The position numbers and the translations under genes were made by a program. Positions 50,863 to 60,416 of a stretch of 64,000 nucleotides of DNA are shown in pieces. Position 1 is the first letter of the stretch. The number at the start of each line of letters is the position of its first letter. Source of the DNA: CAZLBC01 sp964557575 (GTDB lineage Bacteria > Planctomycetota > Phycisphaerae > SM23-33); NCBI GenBank assembly GCA_964557575.1, contig CAZLBC010000019.1:1-64000 (forward strand), in the 5' to 3' direction. Under the pieces are notes generated by a model. That model ran no database searches and had not been told where the DNA came from. It saw only the letters and a program-made list of their open reading frames with translations.

Positions 50863-53109
50863 TCAGTTGCTGCCGTCCTTCGGCCATACCTTCACTGTCA
50901 GTGTCTTCCGATTCAGGTTCGCAAAGGGTCCGGGTGCGGGCACGTCCTCGTTCCTCTTCCTGCCCAGGTAATCGCGGTCCAGCGTGTAGGGTGACCCGTC
51001 CGGTTGTTCGAACGGCTGTCCGGATACCCCGGTGCGCCCCAGCAACGCGCTGGTCACCACGTTTCGTTTCCCGTCGCCGGGCACGGCATCGCCGGGTTCC
51101 AGTTCCAGGTAGAGGCCGTCGGCTTTCCGGGTCAACCCCGCCCCGGCGGGCAGGAAGGCATTGCCTGCGACCGCCATGTCGGCGTATTTCTCGTAAGCGC
51201 CGAGGCTGACGGCTTTTGTGAAGAGGTTGTTCAGGAACCGGTTGTCGCCGCCGGGGATGTTGTGCAGTCCCGCGACCGCGGTCGAGTGCGCCTTGTGATA
51301 GGGGGTCCTGCGGCCCTGCGGCCGCACGTCGATCCGGCCGGCGGCGAGGTTGTGGACGTAGGCCCCGCCTTCCGACCAGTCGCGGAGGAATTTCGATGAG
51401 AGGAAGACGTTGTTGTCGACCAGGAACGGCCCGTGGTTGACCTCCATGAACAGGTCGTGCGCCGCGTCGTTATCGTGCAGGAGGTTGCCGGTCACCCGCG
51501 CGCCCTGGGCCATCCAGTCCAGCCAGATGCCCCGCGAGGCATGGTGGATGTAGTTGCCGGCGATCAGCATGTCGATCGAGGCGTGGATCTTGATCCCGGC
51601 CATCTCGGCGCCGGTGAACAGGCGGCGGACGTGGACGTGGTGGATGTGGTTGCCCCGGATCGTGCTGAAGACCGCCCCGAGGCTGCCGACGATGCCGGCC
51701 TGCTCGCAGTGGACGATATGGTTGTTGCGGACCGTGTGGCCGCCGATGTTCTGTTTCGACCAGCCGTTTTCCAGGGCCCGCTTGATCGTGCGGTTGTAGG
51801 CGTCGGCGGACTGCGAGCGGTTGTCCCACTCGTCGCCGTACTTCCCGAGGGTGACGCCCACGCAGGTCGCGTAGCGGATGGTATTGTCCTCGATGATCCA
51901 GCCCTTCGACCAGTGCGTGCCGACCAGGCCGATCTGCTCGGCGGTCGGCGGCGCCCACGGGGTGGCTGCGTGCTCCAGGACAAACCACCGGACGGTGATG
52001 TAGTTCCTGCCCGGTTTCTCCGGGTAGAAGACCGACTGCCGGGCATTGATCTCGACCCCGGCCTCGTTGGGGTCGACGCCGGGGAACTGGGCCCAGATCG
52101 TGGTCATCGCGTCGTCCGTGTCGACCGGCTTTTTTTTCGGGGATTCGTGCCGGCGGAAGACCAGGCAGAGCCGGACCGCGCCGCTCGTCGGCTCGATCGT
52201 CGCGGTGAAGGTCTTCCACTTCTGCCAGTCGCCGGTCTGCGTGACCGCGCAGGTCCCCAGCAGGTCGCCCGAGGGTATCCCTCGGCGGAGTTCGATCCGC
52301 CCGCCCGCGCCCGGCGCGGCGGCGCGGATGTGTACCTGCGTGGTCTTTTTCCCGAAATCCACCGTCTCGTAGCGGACCCAGTCGCCGTCGTCGATCCAGC
52401 CGACGCACGTCCCGCCCTCCGCGCAGTCGGCGGTCTTGACCCCGTGCTGTGCGGCGAAGCGGTCGGCGGGGACCCGCCCCGCCTTTCCGCCGCCGCCGGC
52501 CGGCTGAATCCAGGCGACGTTCAGCAGGTAGCCGGCCGCGCCGGTCCTGCCGCCGTCGTGATCGTCGGTGAACCACAGCGGGTTCTCGCCGGCGGGCTCG
52601 AGGACCTGCTCCAGGGAAGTCGCCTCGGTCAGCCAGTGTCCCTTCAGGTAGACCGCGCCGGTGTGGTGCACCCGGCCCTTCGGGTTGAACCAGTCGCCGC
52701 CGATCCGGTCCCGGTAGGGATTGAACTGCCCGAAAAAGTCATTGGGGATCGCGACCTTCCAGGTGTCGTGTTCGACCGGTTCCCAGCCCTTCACGACCTC
52801 CGATCCGGTGATCACGACCTTCTCGCCGGGCGCGGCGCGGTAGGTGATCCGCCGGGCGTCGGACGTGCCGCCGCGGGGCGGGTTGACCCGCTCGCGGTAG
52901 ATTCCGGCGTGGACGGTGATCGTGTCGCCGGGCCGGGCCCGCGCGGCCGCGGCGGAGATCGTCTTGAGCATCGCCGTCTTCGAGCCGTCGTTGCCGTCGT
53001 CGCCGGCGGGTGAGACGTGGTATTCCTTTGCCGCGGCGGGGCCGCACGCGGCCGCCGCGCAGGCGAGGAGGATGATGGCTGCATACCGGGTCGTTCGTGT
53101 CGTTGTCAT
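50863..53109 (-). CDS. Secreted right-handed beta-helix protein with CBM6-like insert
   Basis: 748 aa from the ATG at 53109. After a signal sequence (YAAIILLACAAAACGPAAA) comes a DUF1565-like start (EYHVSPAGDDGNDGSKTA). A carbohydrate-binding insert resembling CBM6 follows at about 210-345 (GWIDDGDWVRYETVDFGKKT). From about 380 a long parallel beta-helix continues (HTVRNNHIVHCEQAGIVGSL; VTGNLLHDNDAAHDLFMEVN). Such proteins include polysaccharide lyases, epimerases and glycosidases, and the activity here is not assignable. It is cotranscribed with GH2 (26 bp) and lies 35 bp after the URO-D-like gene. Confidence 0.75.
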   Translation of the reverse strand: MTTTRTTRYAAIILLACAAAACGPAAAKEYHVSPAGDDGNDGSKTAMLKTISAAAARARPGDTITVHAGIYRERVNPPRGGTSDARRITYRAAPGEKVVITGSEVVKGWEPVEHDTWKVAIPNDFFGQFNPYRDRIGGDWFNPKGRVHHTGAVYLKGHWLTEATSLEQVLEPAGENPLWFTDDHDGGRTGAAGYLLNVAWIQPAGGGGKAGRVPADRFAAQHGVKTADCAEGGTCVGWIDDGDWVRYETVDFGKKTTQVHIRAAAPGAGGRIELRRGIPSGDLLGTCAVTQTGDWQKWKTFTATIEPTSGAVRLCLVFRRHESPKKKPVDTDDAMTTIWAQFPGVDPNEAGVEINARQSVFYPEKPGRNYITVRWFVLEHAATPWAPPTAEQIGLVGTHWSKGWIIEDNTIRYATCVGVTLGKYGDEWDNRSQSADAYNRTIKRALENGWSKQNIGGHTVRNNHIVHCEQAGIVGSLGAVFSTIRGNHIHHVHVRRLFTGAEMAGIKIHASIDMLIAGNYIHHASRGIWLDWMAQGARVTGNLLHDNDAAHDLFMEVNHGPFLVDNNVFLSSKFLRDWSEGGAYVHNLAAGRIDVRPQGRRTPYHKAHSTAVAGLHNIPGGDNRFLNNLFTKAVSLGAYEKYADMAVAGNAFLPAGAGLTRKADGLYLELEPGDAVPGDGKRNVVTSALLGRTGVSGQPFEQPDGSPYTLDRDYLGRKRNEDVPAPGPFANLNRKTLTVKVWPKDGSN

Positions 53110-53144
53110 GGTGATCCGACTCCTTGTTACCGTGTGGCGCGTGT

Positions 53145-54404
53145 TCACTTTTTGCCGTTGAATTCCCCGACCGCCTCGATCATCGCCGCGAGGTTTGCCA
53201 GCGGCGAGTTGGCCAGGGCGTTGTGGATGGTGTTGAAGACGAAGCCGCCGCCGGGGGCGAAGATCTCGCACCGGCGGAGGACCTCGGCCCGGACCGCGTC
53301 GGGGGTTCCGAAGGGGAGCGTCTTCTGTGTGTCGACGCCGCCGCCCCAGAACGTCAGGCGGTCGCCGTAGTGTCGTTTCAGGTGTTCGGGGTCCATCCCC
53401 GCCGCCGAGCACTGGACGGGGTTGATGATGTCGAAGCCGCAGTCCGCGAACAGTTGCATGAAGGGCTCGACGGCGCCGCAGGAGTGTTTGAAGGTCTTCC
53501 AGGTCGTGTTCTCGTGGATCCACCCGTTGATCCGCCGGTAGCAGGGGGCCCAGAGTTCCGCGAACGTCTCGGGCGAACAGAACTGCGAGGCCTGGGTGCC
53601 GAAGTCCGTGCCGCAGACGAAGAGGATGTCGATCCGGTCCCCGACCGCGTCGCGGACTCTGGCGAGATTCTCCAGGGCGATCTGCGACTGCCGGTCGAAG
53701 ACCGCGCGGACGTAGTCCCGCCGCATGGCGGTGGACATGTACCACTCGGTGATGTCGCGGATGCCCTTCGGGTGCTTCAGGAAGGGGGCGGGAACCAGGG
53801 CGATGTCCCCGAAGGCGGTGCCGGCCACCGACGAGCAGACCGCGCGGTCCCCGGCGGCGAGCCGCTCGGCTTCGCGCCGGTAGTAGTCGAGGTCGTCGTC
53901 GCTGATCGGGCCGAACTCCTGAAGGTTGTCGGCCGGGTCCAGCGCGTCCTCGTCGATGGGATCCTGCCGGATGATCGTGTCGAAGAAGAACCCGTCATAC
54001 GGCATGTGGCCGCTGGGCGGCGCGTCGGTGTCGCCGCCGGGGTAGATCAGCACGTCGCCGTTGTCCTTCGCGGTCGTCCGGAAGTGCCCGGAGACCAGCA
54101 GGTCCTGGCCCCAGGGGGCCCGCCACTCTTTCCAGTTTTCGTTGCGGAACCCGAACATGGTGTTGGGGGGCGGCAGCATCACGGTGTCCGCGCCGGTCGC
54201 GTCGAGCAGGTCATCCTCGATCTCCCCGAGCATCTGGTAGGGGTCGCAGACCTTCACCGGCCGCTTTTCGAGGCCGTAACGATCGCGGAGCTTCTCGACG
54301 CACAACACGTGCATCCCGGTGACCATGGTGCCGCCGAAGTCGACGGCGACGCCGCCCGGATCCCGGTGCTCGATTGCCGCGATGACTCTCTCTTGTCCGG
54401 TCAT
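53145..54404 (-). CDS. Uroporphyrinogen-decarboxylase-superfamily protein
   Basis: 419 aa. Its ATG shares ATGA with the stop of the MFS gene and has AGGAGG upstream. MTGQERVIAAIEHRDPGGVA at the start and FKHSCGAVEPFMQLFADCGF (His-x-Cys) later are typical of the MtaA/CmuA-like branch rather than HemE. The third zinc-ligand Cys usually found near the C-terminus is not in its normal place (GGGFVFNTIHNALANSPL). Family members transfer methyl groups to or from corrinoids. In a sugar-uptake operon it might act on O-methylated sugars, but that is inference and no corrinoid protein is encoded nearby. Confidence 0.75.
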   Translation of the reverse strand: MTGQERVIAAIEHRDPGGVAVDFGGTMVTGMHVLCVEKLRDRYGLEKRPVKVCDPYQMLGEIEDDLLDATGADTVMLPPPNTMFGFRNENWKEWRAPWGQDLLVSGHFRTTAKDNGDVLIYPGGDTDAPPSGHMPYDGFFFDTIIRQDPIDEDALDPADNLQEFGPISDDDLDYYRREAERLAAGDRAVCSSVAGTAFGDIALVPAPFLKHPKGIRDITEWYMSTAMRRDYVRAVFDRQSQIALENLARVRDAVGDRIDILFVCGTDFGTQASQFCSPETFAELWAPCYRRINGWIHENTTWKTFKHSCGAVEPFMQLFADCGFDIINPVQCSAAGMDPEHLKRHYGDRLTFWGGGVDTQKTLPFGTPDAVRAEVLRRCEIFAPGGGFVFNTIHNALANSPLANLAAMIEAVGEFNGKK

Positions 54405-55813
54405 GATTGCGCCTCCTCTTCGCGTTTCAGCCACATCATCTCGATTTCTTCCAGGGACTTGCCCTTCGTCTCGGGGGCGACCTTCCAGATGAAGACGACG
54501 GTCACGATGCAGAAGAACCCGTAGAGGAAGAAGGGAAAACCGTGGTTGAACTGTTCGATCAGCCAGGGGTTCTTGTCCATCATCGGGAAGGTCTGTGATA
54601 CGCCCCAGCACGAAAACCATAACACAAACGTGGAAATCGACATCGCCCGTCCGCGGATCTTGTTCGGAAAGATCTCCGAGAGGTAGACCCACACCACCGG
54701 CCCCAGGGAGAGCGCGAAGGACGCGACATACCCGACGACCAGTATCAGCAGCCACGTGCTCATGATGTCGTTGATCGCGCAGTAGCCCTGGATGAACAGC
54801 GAGAGGCCCATCCCCGCCGCGCCGACGATCATCAGCGGCTTCCTGCCGATCTTGTCAACCGTCCAGATCGCCACCAGCGTGAAGACCATGTTCGCGGTGC
54901 CGACGACCACCTGCTGCAGGAGGGCCGCGTCGATGCGGCTGCCGAACTGCTTGAAGATCTCGGGCCCGAAGTAGAGGAAGACGTTGATTCCCGTCACCTG
55001 CTGGAGGAACGCCAGCATGACGCCGAGGACCAGGACGGCGAACATCCCGGGCTTGAACAGCTCGGCGATGCTCGATCCCTCCTGCCGGAGGGCGGCCTCG
55101 ATCTCCGCGATCTCGGCCCGGGCGTGACCGGCGCCGCCGACCCGGCGGAGCACGCCCTCCGCCCGGTCCCGCAGGCCCTGCTTCGCCAGCCACCGGGGAC
55201 TCTCCGGGACCAGCATCGCCAGGACCAGCAGCAGGCCGGCGGGGAAGGCCTCGCTGCCGAACATCCACCGCCAGCCCCAGGCGAGGTCCCACGCGTCGTC
55301 CCCCCGGCTCTCGATGAACAGGTTGACGAAGTAGACCACGAAGATGCCGCCCACGATCGCGAGCTGGTTGACCGAGACCATCCGCCCGCGGATCCGGGCC
55401 GGGGTGACCTCGGCGATGTACATCGGGGAGATCATCGAGGCGATCCCCACCCCCAGCCCGCCGACGAACCGAAACACCACGAACTGGGTCAGCGTCTCGG
55501 GCACCGCCGTGCCCACCGCCGAGACCAGGAAGAACGCCGCGGCGATCACCAGGACCTTTTTCCTGCCGAACCGGTCGGCGAGTATGCCCGCGAATGAGAC
55601 GCCCGCCATGCAGCCGACCAGGGCGCAGGAGGCGGTCCAGCCGACCATCTCGGGGCTGAGGTCGAAGTGTTTCTCGAGAAAGCCGATGGCCCCGGATATC
55701 ACGCCCGTGTCGTACCCGAAGAGCATGCCCCCCAGGGCGGCCACCAGGGTAATCGCCGTCAAAAAGAGCAGGCTCCCCCGGTCTTCGTTCGCTGCCGATT
55801 CGTGTTCGTTCAT
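54401..55813 (-). CDS. MFS sugar porter (XylE/GLUT-like symporter)
   Basis: 470 aa with 12 predicted membrane segments. Sugar-porter signatures are present: GYDTGVISGAI (TM1), ADRFGRKKVL, PESPRWLAKQG, the QQVTGINVFLYFGPEIF stretch and a C-terminal PETKGKSLEEIE. The ATG at 55813 is preferred; a GTG three codons earlier (55822) is possible. It probably imports a monosaccharide with protons. It is 11 bp downstream of the regulator gene and translationally coupled to the URO-D-like gene. Confidence 0.9.
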   Translation of the reverse strand: MNEHESAANEDRGSLLFLTAITLVAALGGMLFGYDTGVISGAIGFLEKHFDLSPEMVGWTASCALVGCMAGVSFAGILADRFGRKKVLVIAAAFFLVSAVGTAVPETLTQFVVFRFVGGLGVGIASMISPMYIAEVTPARIRGRMVSVNQLAIVGGIFVVYFVNLFIESRGDDAWDLAWGWRWMFGSEAFPAGLLLVLAMLVPESPRWLAKQGLRDRAEGVLRRVGGAGHARAEIAEIEAALRQEGSSIAELFKPGMFAVLVLGVMLAFLQQVTGINVFLYFGPEIFKQFGSRIDAALLQQVVVGTANMVFTLVAIWTVDKIGRKPLMIVGAAGMGLSLFIQGYCAINDIMSTWLLILVVGYVASFALSLGPVVWVYLSEIFPNKIRGRAMSISTFVLWFSCWGVSQTFPMMDKNPWLIEQFNHGFPFFLYGFFCIVTVVFIWKVAPETKGKSLEEIEMMWLKREEEAQS

Positions 55814-55824
55814 GGTTCTCACCG

Positions 55825-56856
55825 TCAGAGGGTATTGCGGACGATCAGTTTTGTCGGCTCCAGTATGTTCGCCTTCTGCCCGCCGGCCACGTGGCCGGCG
55901 GCCTTCCGGCCCATCGCGTGAAAATCGACCGAGACCACGGTCACCCCGCCCTCGAGGACCTCCTTGAAGGCGGTGTCATTGTAGGAGACGACGCCGATAT
56001 CCCGGCCCGCGGACAGGCCCCGCGAGCGGACGTACTTGACGACGGCCACCAGGTCGTCGTCCTCGATGACCAGGTACGCCCCGCCCGCGCGGATGCCGGA
56101 TTCGTCGAGGCGGGGGACGATCCGGCAGGGAATGCCCTCCGCTTCACAGAAGCGGCCGAAGGCGCCCGGGATGACCGCCGGATGGTTCCGGTCGGGCGGG
56201 AAGACGAGCGTGAACCGCTCGTACCGCTTAACCCGGTCGGCGCCCGACCGGAGGGCCGCGACGAGCTGGCTGTCGTGGTCCTGGCGGATTACCGAGCAGT
56301 CCTTGCCGGGATAGTCGACGTCGATGTCCAGTATCAGCAGCCGCCGCTGGTCGCACCGCGCAAGGGCCCGGCGGACCCGGTCGTTCGGGACGGCCATGAC
56401 CACGTAGTACTCGTAGCGGCCGGCCGCGTCGGCGAGCAGCTTGACCAGCAAGTCCGGGTTGTAGTGGTGGAAGTACATGTCGAGGTGGACGCCTGCGCCG
56501 ACGTGATCGGCCATGCCCTGGTAGAGCCGCTGCTTGTAGGGGGTTCCGAAGACATCGAACATGACGAAGACGTTCGTGTCGCCGGCGTAGTGGTCGGTGG
56601 CGACGTAGAAACCCTTCCCCGGCCGCGATTCGACGGCGCCCTTCTGCTTGAGGATGTTGTAGGCCTTCGCGACCGTCTCGCGGGCCAGCGAGCGGTCCCG
56701 GCTGACATGGTTGATGGAGGGCAGCAGGTCGCCTTTGCCGATCGTCCCGTCCCCAATGGATTCAAGGACGGCGTCGACGAGCTGCCGGTACTTGGGCGTG
56801 CCCGCCGCCGCGGAAATGCTGAAGATATCCCGCACTGAATCGCCTTTTTTGGCCAT
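55825..56856 (-). CDS. GntR-HTH/LacI-type sensor transcriptional regulator
   Basis: 343 aa. A GntR winged helix occupies residues about 15-85 (PSINHVSRDRSLARETVAKA; KGFYVATDHYAG), followed by a periplasmic-binding-protein-like sensor (GTPYKQRLYQGMADHVGAGV; VVSYNDTAFKEVLEGGVTVV). This combination, as in AraR-type regulators, usually represses sugar catabolism genes until the sugar binds. It heads the operon with the MFS porter, URO-D-like protein, beta-helix protein and GH2, and presumably controls it. GGAG lies before the ATG and a TATAGT box near 56888 may be its -10. Confidence 0.85.
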   Translation of the reverse strand: MAKKGDSVRDIFSISAAAGTPKYRQLVDAVLESIGDGTIGKGDLLPSINHVSRDRSLARETVAKAYNILKQKGAVESRPGKGFYVATDHYAGDTNVFVMFDVFGTPYKQRLYQGMADHVGAGVHLDMYFHHYNPDLLVKLLADAAGRYEYYVVMAVPNDRVRRALARCDQRRLLILDIDVDYPGKDCSVIRQDHDSQLVAALRSGADRVKRYERFTLVFPPDRNHPAVIPGAFGRFCEAEGIPCRIVPRLDESGIRAGGAYLVIEDDDLVAVVKYVRSRGLSAGRDIGVVSYNDTAFKEVLEGGVTVVSVDFHAMGRKAAGHVAGGQKANILEPTKLIVRNTL

Positions 56857-57112
56857 GGACCGTTCTCCGGGGAGGCGACTGTACTATACTGTGCTGTGCT
56901 GTTCAAGTGAAAAGAGAAAATTTATTTGGGGGATCAACAGTAAAGACTCGTGGTATAGCGGACGGAAAAATGGGGCCTGCAACGAAATGAGTCGGAGCCC
57001 TTAGTCGCTCCATCGTCACGCGGCAAACGAATACTCCACCGTCTGATCTGGTTGGTCATCTCTTTCGACAGTCGATGCGGTTATTTCTTCAATGCCATTG
57101 TTTGAAATGTCG
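56857..57112. other. Intergenic upstream of the regulator gene
   Basis: No gene is apparent. It contains the regulator's likely promoter (TATAGT near 56888) with overlapping acagc direct repeats beside it. Confidence 0.4.
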
Positions 57113-57138
57113 TGTTCGCTGTTCGCGAACAGCGAACA
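57113..57138. promoter_or_regulatory. 26-bp perfect palindrome, possible operator
   Basis: Two 13-base arms, beginning tgttcgctgttcg, make an uninterrupted perfect palindrome with nested GTTCGC/GCGAAC half-sites. It lies 77 bp beyond the stop of the FAD-oxidoreductase gene and 257 bp upstream of the GntR/LacI-like regulator gene. There is no T-run on either side, so it is not a standard terminator. A second small inverted repeat (acata-tgcg-tatgt) lies at about 57164-57177. Confidence 0.6.
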
Positions 57139-57215
57139 ATAGTGGAAACAGTATTTTCTTTACATATGCGTATGTCCCTTGTTGCTTCATCGTTTGATGT
57201 GCCGTCATTATTCGC

Positions 57216-60200
57216 TCACCGCCTTTCCAGGAACGCCCGCGCGTATCGGGACAGGTGCCCGTGGATCTCGTCGCGGTACTGCTCGAGTACCGTGCGCCCG
57301 CGGCCGTCACGGTCGCCGCAGGTATAGAGCATGCCGGCCGTCACCAGTGCCTTCATGGCCGCGTTGAAGTCGTCGACGCCGTCGGTCTTGTGGTACCTGC
57401 CGGCCCTCTTGCGCGGCAGGACCGTACGCTGCTTGCCCAGGTCTCCCCAGGTCTTGGCCAGGCTGGGTGAAGCGCATGCCTTCAGCAGGTCCGCGAGCGG
57501 TTCCCTGAACGCCCCGGACGCGTGCCGGGTCAGGGCGTACGCGAGCGCCCGGTAATGGGAATACCCGCTCTCGGGCGTGAGTGTCTCTGCCTTCTCGAGC
57601 AGGACGCGCTCGATGTCCGGGCCGTCGATGCGGCCCATCGCGATGATCAGGCGGTCCACTTCCGAGTAGGTGTTGTGCGTCTCGCGCCGGGCGCTCCACC
57701 CGAAGCCCTTGTCCCAGGGGGTGTTCTTCACTTTCTCCACCAGGAGCTTCAGCCCGGTTTCATCGCCCATGATCGCGAGGGTCCCGGCGTAGTTGGCCCG
57801 CGTATCGGGGTCATCCGCCCGCTGGTACGCCGCCCTCAGAAGCGGGAGGCTCAACCGCGGGTGGGTCAGGACGATCGCGAGGCTCCGATACGCCTCGATG
57901 GTCTTCGCGCCGGGATTCCTGTTGTTGTCGATGCCCCGCTTCAACCCGGCGATACGGTCCACGGCCTTCTTCACCGCGCGTTCCGACACGGGGAAGGAGT
58001 CCTCGTGGTCCGCGCATTCGGGAGGAATGATGCCCGCCGCGATGAGTTTCTGCTGGAGGGCCGTGATATCGATCCCCCGCGTGTCCCCCCCGGCCCCGGC
58101 CGCCATGGCCGCGGCGATGCCCATGCCGTACCCCTGGTTCTGCAGATCGGCCTGCATGCGGGTCAGCGTCATGGCGTCGCGCTCGATGCCCGCCCCGAGG
58201 CCGACCACGATGATGCCCGACAGCCCCTTCGGCAGGAAACACCGGTAGGGGACCGTGCAGGTAAATGCGGGGCCCTTCATGTCCTTGACGAAGAACAGCG
58301 CGGTGCTCGGAAACGCGGCGGCGTCGAAGTTGCTCCGCATCCGCAAGACGGTGTCGGCAAAGGTCCTGCCCGCCAGGATATCGGTCGTCTTCAGGATGTA
58401 GTCGCTGACGACCCGCCTGCGCTCCCGGCTGTCGACGATCTGCATCATGTCGAACAGGCGATTGTTTCTGCCGGCCTGGAACGCTCGCTCGGTGAGCATC
58501 AGGTGCCATCGGTCGATCGCGTCACAGTCGTCGACCAGTGCGTAACAGGTATTGTTGTGATTCCGGCCGAGGCCGCGCGTCCCGTGACCGGCGAGCTGCA
58601 CGGACAGGTGGCCGCCGGCGTCGATGCTGTAGTGCGTTTGCGCGCCGGCGTGGGCCGCGATGTCGGCATTGCCGGTGCCGTCGATCACGGTATCGGCCAG
58701 GACGACGCCCCTGCCCCGCGGCGTGGCGACGACAACGCCGGTTACCGTGCTGCCTTCCCGGACGGCGCCACAGCCGAAACTCCGGTACCAGATCGCGCCG
58801 TCGCCGGCGGCGATCTGCCGGCGGAGCCACTCGGCCTTCTGCATGATGTTCCAGCGCCGGGATGTCATGCGGAACGTGCCGGACGCATCGCGTGTCCCGA
58901 GACCGAGGGCCTCGTTTACCCGTTCGGTGAACCCGTCGCCGCATCCGTACCAGTACTTCGAGATCAGGCCGGCGGTGCCGACCCCGCCCAGTTCGTCGAG
59001 GTATTCCACGACCAGGACCCTCGCGCCCGCTTCGGCGGCGCCGATCGCGGCGGGGGCGCCCGCGGTCCCTCCGCCGACGACAACGACGTCGTATGTCCCC
59101 AGCACGGGCAGCGCGCTTGCGCCGAGCGTGACATGGCGGGGCTCGGCGGCGGTCCTGAGGATTCCCGGTTTTTCTCCGACGGTACCGGAGACCGACTTCT
59201 CCCCGCGTTTCTGCGCGCAGCGTTCTGCCGCTGTGCGGGGCAGCTTCTTCGCTGCCCGGGCGGCGTCACTGCCGACGCGCTTGCCGATTTTCAGTGACTG
59301 GTCGACGGCCATCATGCGTGCGGATGCCGCCGTGCTCAACGCGGCACGGGGGCCCACCACGTAGATTGCCGGGGCGGCCGCGTGGCGGAAATAGTTCAGG
59401 TCGACGGCATCGGCCCCCGGCCACTCCGCCAGGGGATCGCCGGTGTCGAGGACGGTCCCGAGGTGACACGACATCCGTTCGGCGTGCTCGACGATGCCCT
59501 CTACCATGATCAGGTTTCGGAACGTCTGCTCGACGCGGCACAGCTCTCGCCACGTGTCCGCATCCAGCCGGGCCGTGTACCGGTATTCGTAGACGTTCTT
59601 CGGGCCGCCCTCGTATCCGCCCCGCTTCCCGTAGTGCGTGGGCGTTGTCAGCCGGACACCGAGCTTCTTGCCCGCCAGATGCTGATTGCCCGTGACGAGA
59701 TCGCCCCCGATCACTCTCATGGTGAAATCGTAATCGCCCGGGGTAAACGGGGTGAAGGGCATGCCCGCCCGGCGGGCCAGGACGGCATGCCGCGTGGCGT
59801 CGACGAGGACCGCGGCCTTCACCACCTGGCGGCCGCTGCGGTTGACCATCGTGATCCCGGCAAAACGCTCCTTTTCGTCGGTCACCACTTCGGTCGGATA
59901 ACTGCCGGTCAGGAACCTGACGCCCGCCGCGATCAGTTTCCGGTCGAGCGTCGTCTTTATGTGCAGCGGCGTGGTCTTTTCGCCGTCGGGAAAGAGCCAG
60001 CGGTTGTTTTCCGTCCCGGATACCCCTTCCCGGAACAGCCGCAGGTCGGCACACAGGTCCTCGCCGAGGTACGGGCGGTCGGTCAGCAGAAAGACCGACG
60101 CGCCGTTTCTCGCGGCTGCCAGCGCGGCACCCACGGCCCTTATCGAACCCCCGGCGACGACCACATCAACGTCGCCGGCGACCTGGAGCCGCGTCGCCGG

Positions 60201-60284
60201 TTGCGAAACGGATGCACCGCGTGCCCGGCACAGCGGGTGGACGACCAACAGGACGAGAATGATGCGCGTTGCCGTTTTCATCAT
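57216..60284 (-). CDS. Secreted tandem FAD-dependent oxidoreductase with helical-repeat C-terminus
   Basis: 1022 aa from the ATG at 60284 (a second ATG follows directly; CGGAG upstream). The leader is IILVLLVVHPLCRARGA. Two FAD_oxidored-type Rossmann domains are present. The first has a degenerate dinucleotide loop (VDVVVAGGSIRAVGAALAAA). The second is canonical (YDVVVVGGGTAGAPAAIGAA, then YLDELGGVGTAGL). About the last 250 residues look HEAT-like (ANYAGTLAIMGDETGLKLLV). It is an exported flavoprotein that may oxidise a glycan-derived compound; the substrate is unknown. A promoter with TACAAT at 60342-60347 and TTGATC 18 bp further upstream is plausible. Confidence 0.8.
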   Translation of the reverse strand: MMKTATRIILVLLVVHPLCRARGASVSQPATRLQVAGDVDVVVAGGSIRAVGAALAAARNGASVFLLTDRPYLGEDLCADLRLFREGVSGTENNRWLFPDGEKTTPLHIKTTLDRKLIAAGVRFLTGSYPTEVVTDEKERFAGITMVNRSGRQVVKAAVLVDATRHAVLARRAGMPFTPFTPGDYDFTMRVIGGDLVTGNQHLAGKKLGVRLTTPTHYGKRGGYEGGPKNVYEYRYTARLDADTWRELCRVEQTFRNLIMVEGIVEHAERMSCHLGTVLDTGDPLAEWPGADAVDLNYFRHAAAPAIYVVGPRAALSTAASARMMAVDQSLKIGKRVGSDAARAAKKLPRTAAERCAQKRGEKSVSGTVGEKPGILRTAAEPRHVTLGASALPVLGTYDVVVVGGGTAGAPAAIGAAEAGARVLVVEYLDELGGVGTAGLISKYWYGCGDGFTERVNEALGLGTRDASGTFRMTSRRWNIMQKAEWLRRQIAAGDGAIWYRSFGCGAVREGSTVTGVVVATPRGRGVVLADTVIDGTGNADIAAHAGAQTHYSIDAGGHLSVQLAGHGTRGLGRNHNNTCYALVDDCDAIDRWHLMLTERAFQAGRNNRLFDMMQIVDSRERRRVVSDYILKTTDILAGRTFADTVLRMRSNFDAAAFPSTALFFVKDMKGPAFTCTVPYRCFLPKGLSGIIVVGLGAGIERDAMTLTRMQADLQNQGYGMGIAAAMAAGAGGDTRGIDITALQQKLIAAGIIPPECADHEDSFPVSERAVKKAVDRIAGLKRGIDNNRNPGAKTIEAYRSLAIVLTHPRLSLPLLRAAYQRADDPDTRANYAGTLAIMGDETGLKLLVEKVKNTPWDKGFGWSARRETHNTYSEVDRLIIAMGRIDGPDIERVLLEKAETLTPESGYSHYRALAYALTRHASGAFREPLADLLKACASPSLAKTWGDLGKQRTVLPRKRAGRYHKTDGVDDFNAAMKALVTAGMLYTCGDRDGRGRTVLEQYRDEIHGHLSRYARAFLERR

Positions 60285-60416
60285 GGCTCCGGTTCTCTCC
60301 TTACTCCGCCCCGAGGCGGACGACCGCGCCGCCGGGTACCCATTGTACCGCCAGGCTGAAACACCGATCAAGTCGATCTTCAGGAAGACCGGGAGTCCCT
60401 CGCGTATTCTCCGCGC

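Noticed and set aside
57113..57138. Palindrome as a rho-independent terminator of the FAD gene
   Set aside because: No T-run follows on the minus strand and it is 77 bp past the stop codon.
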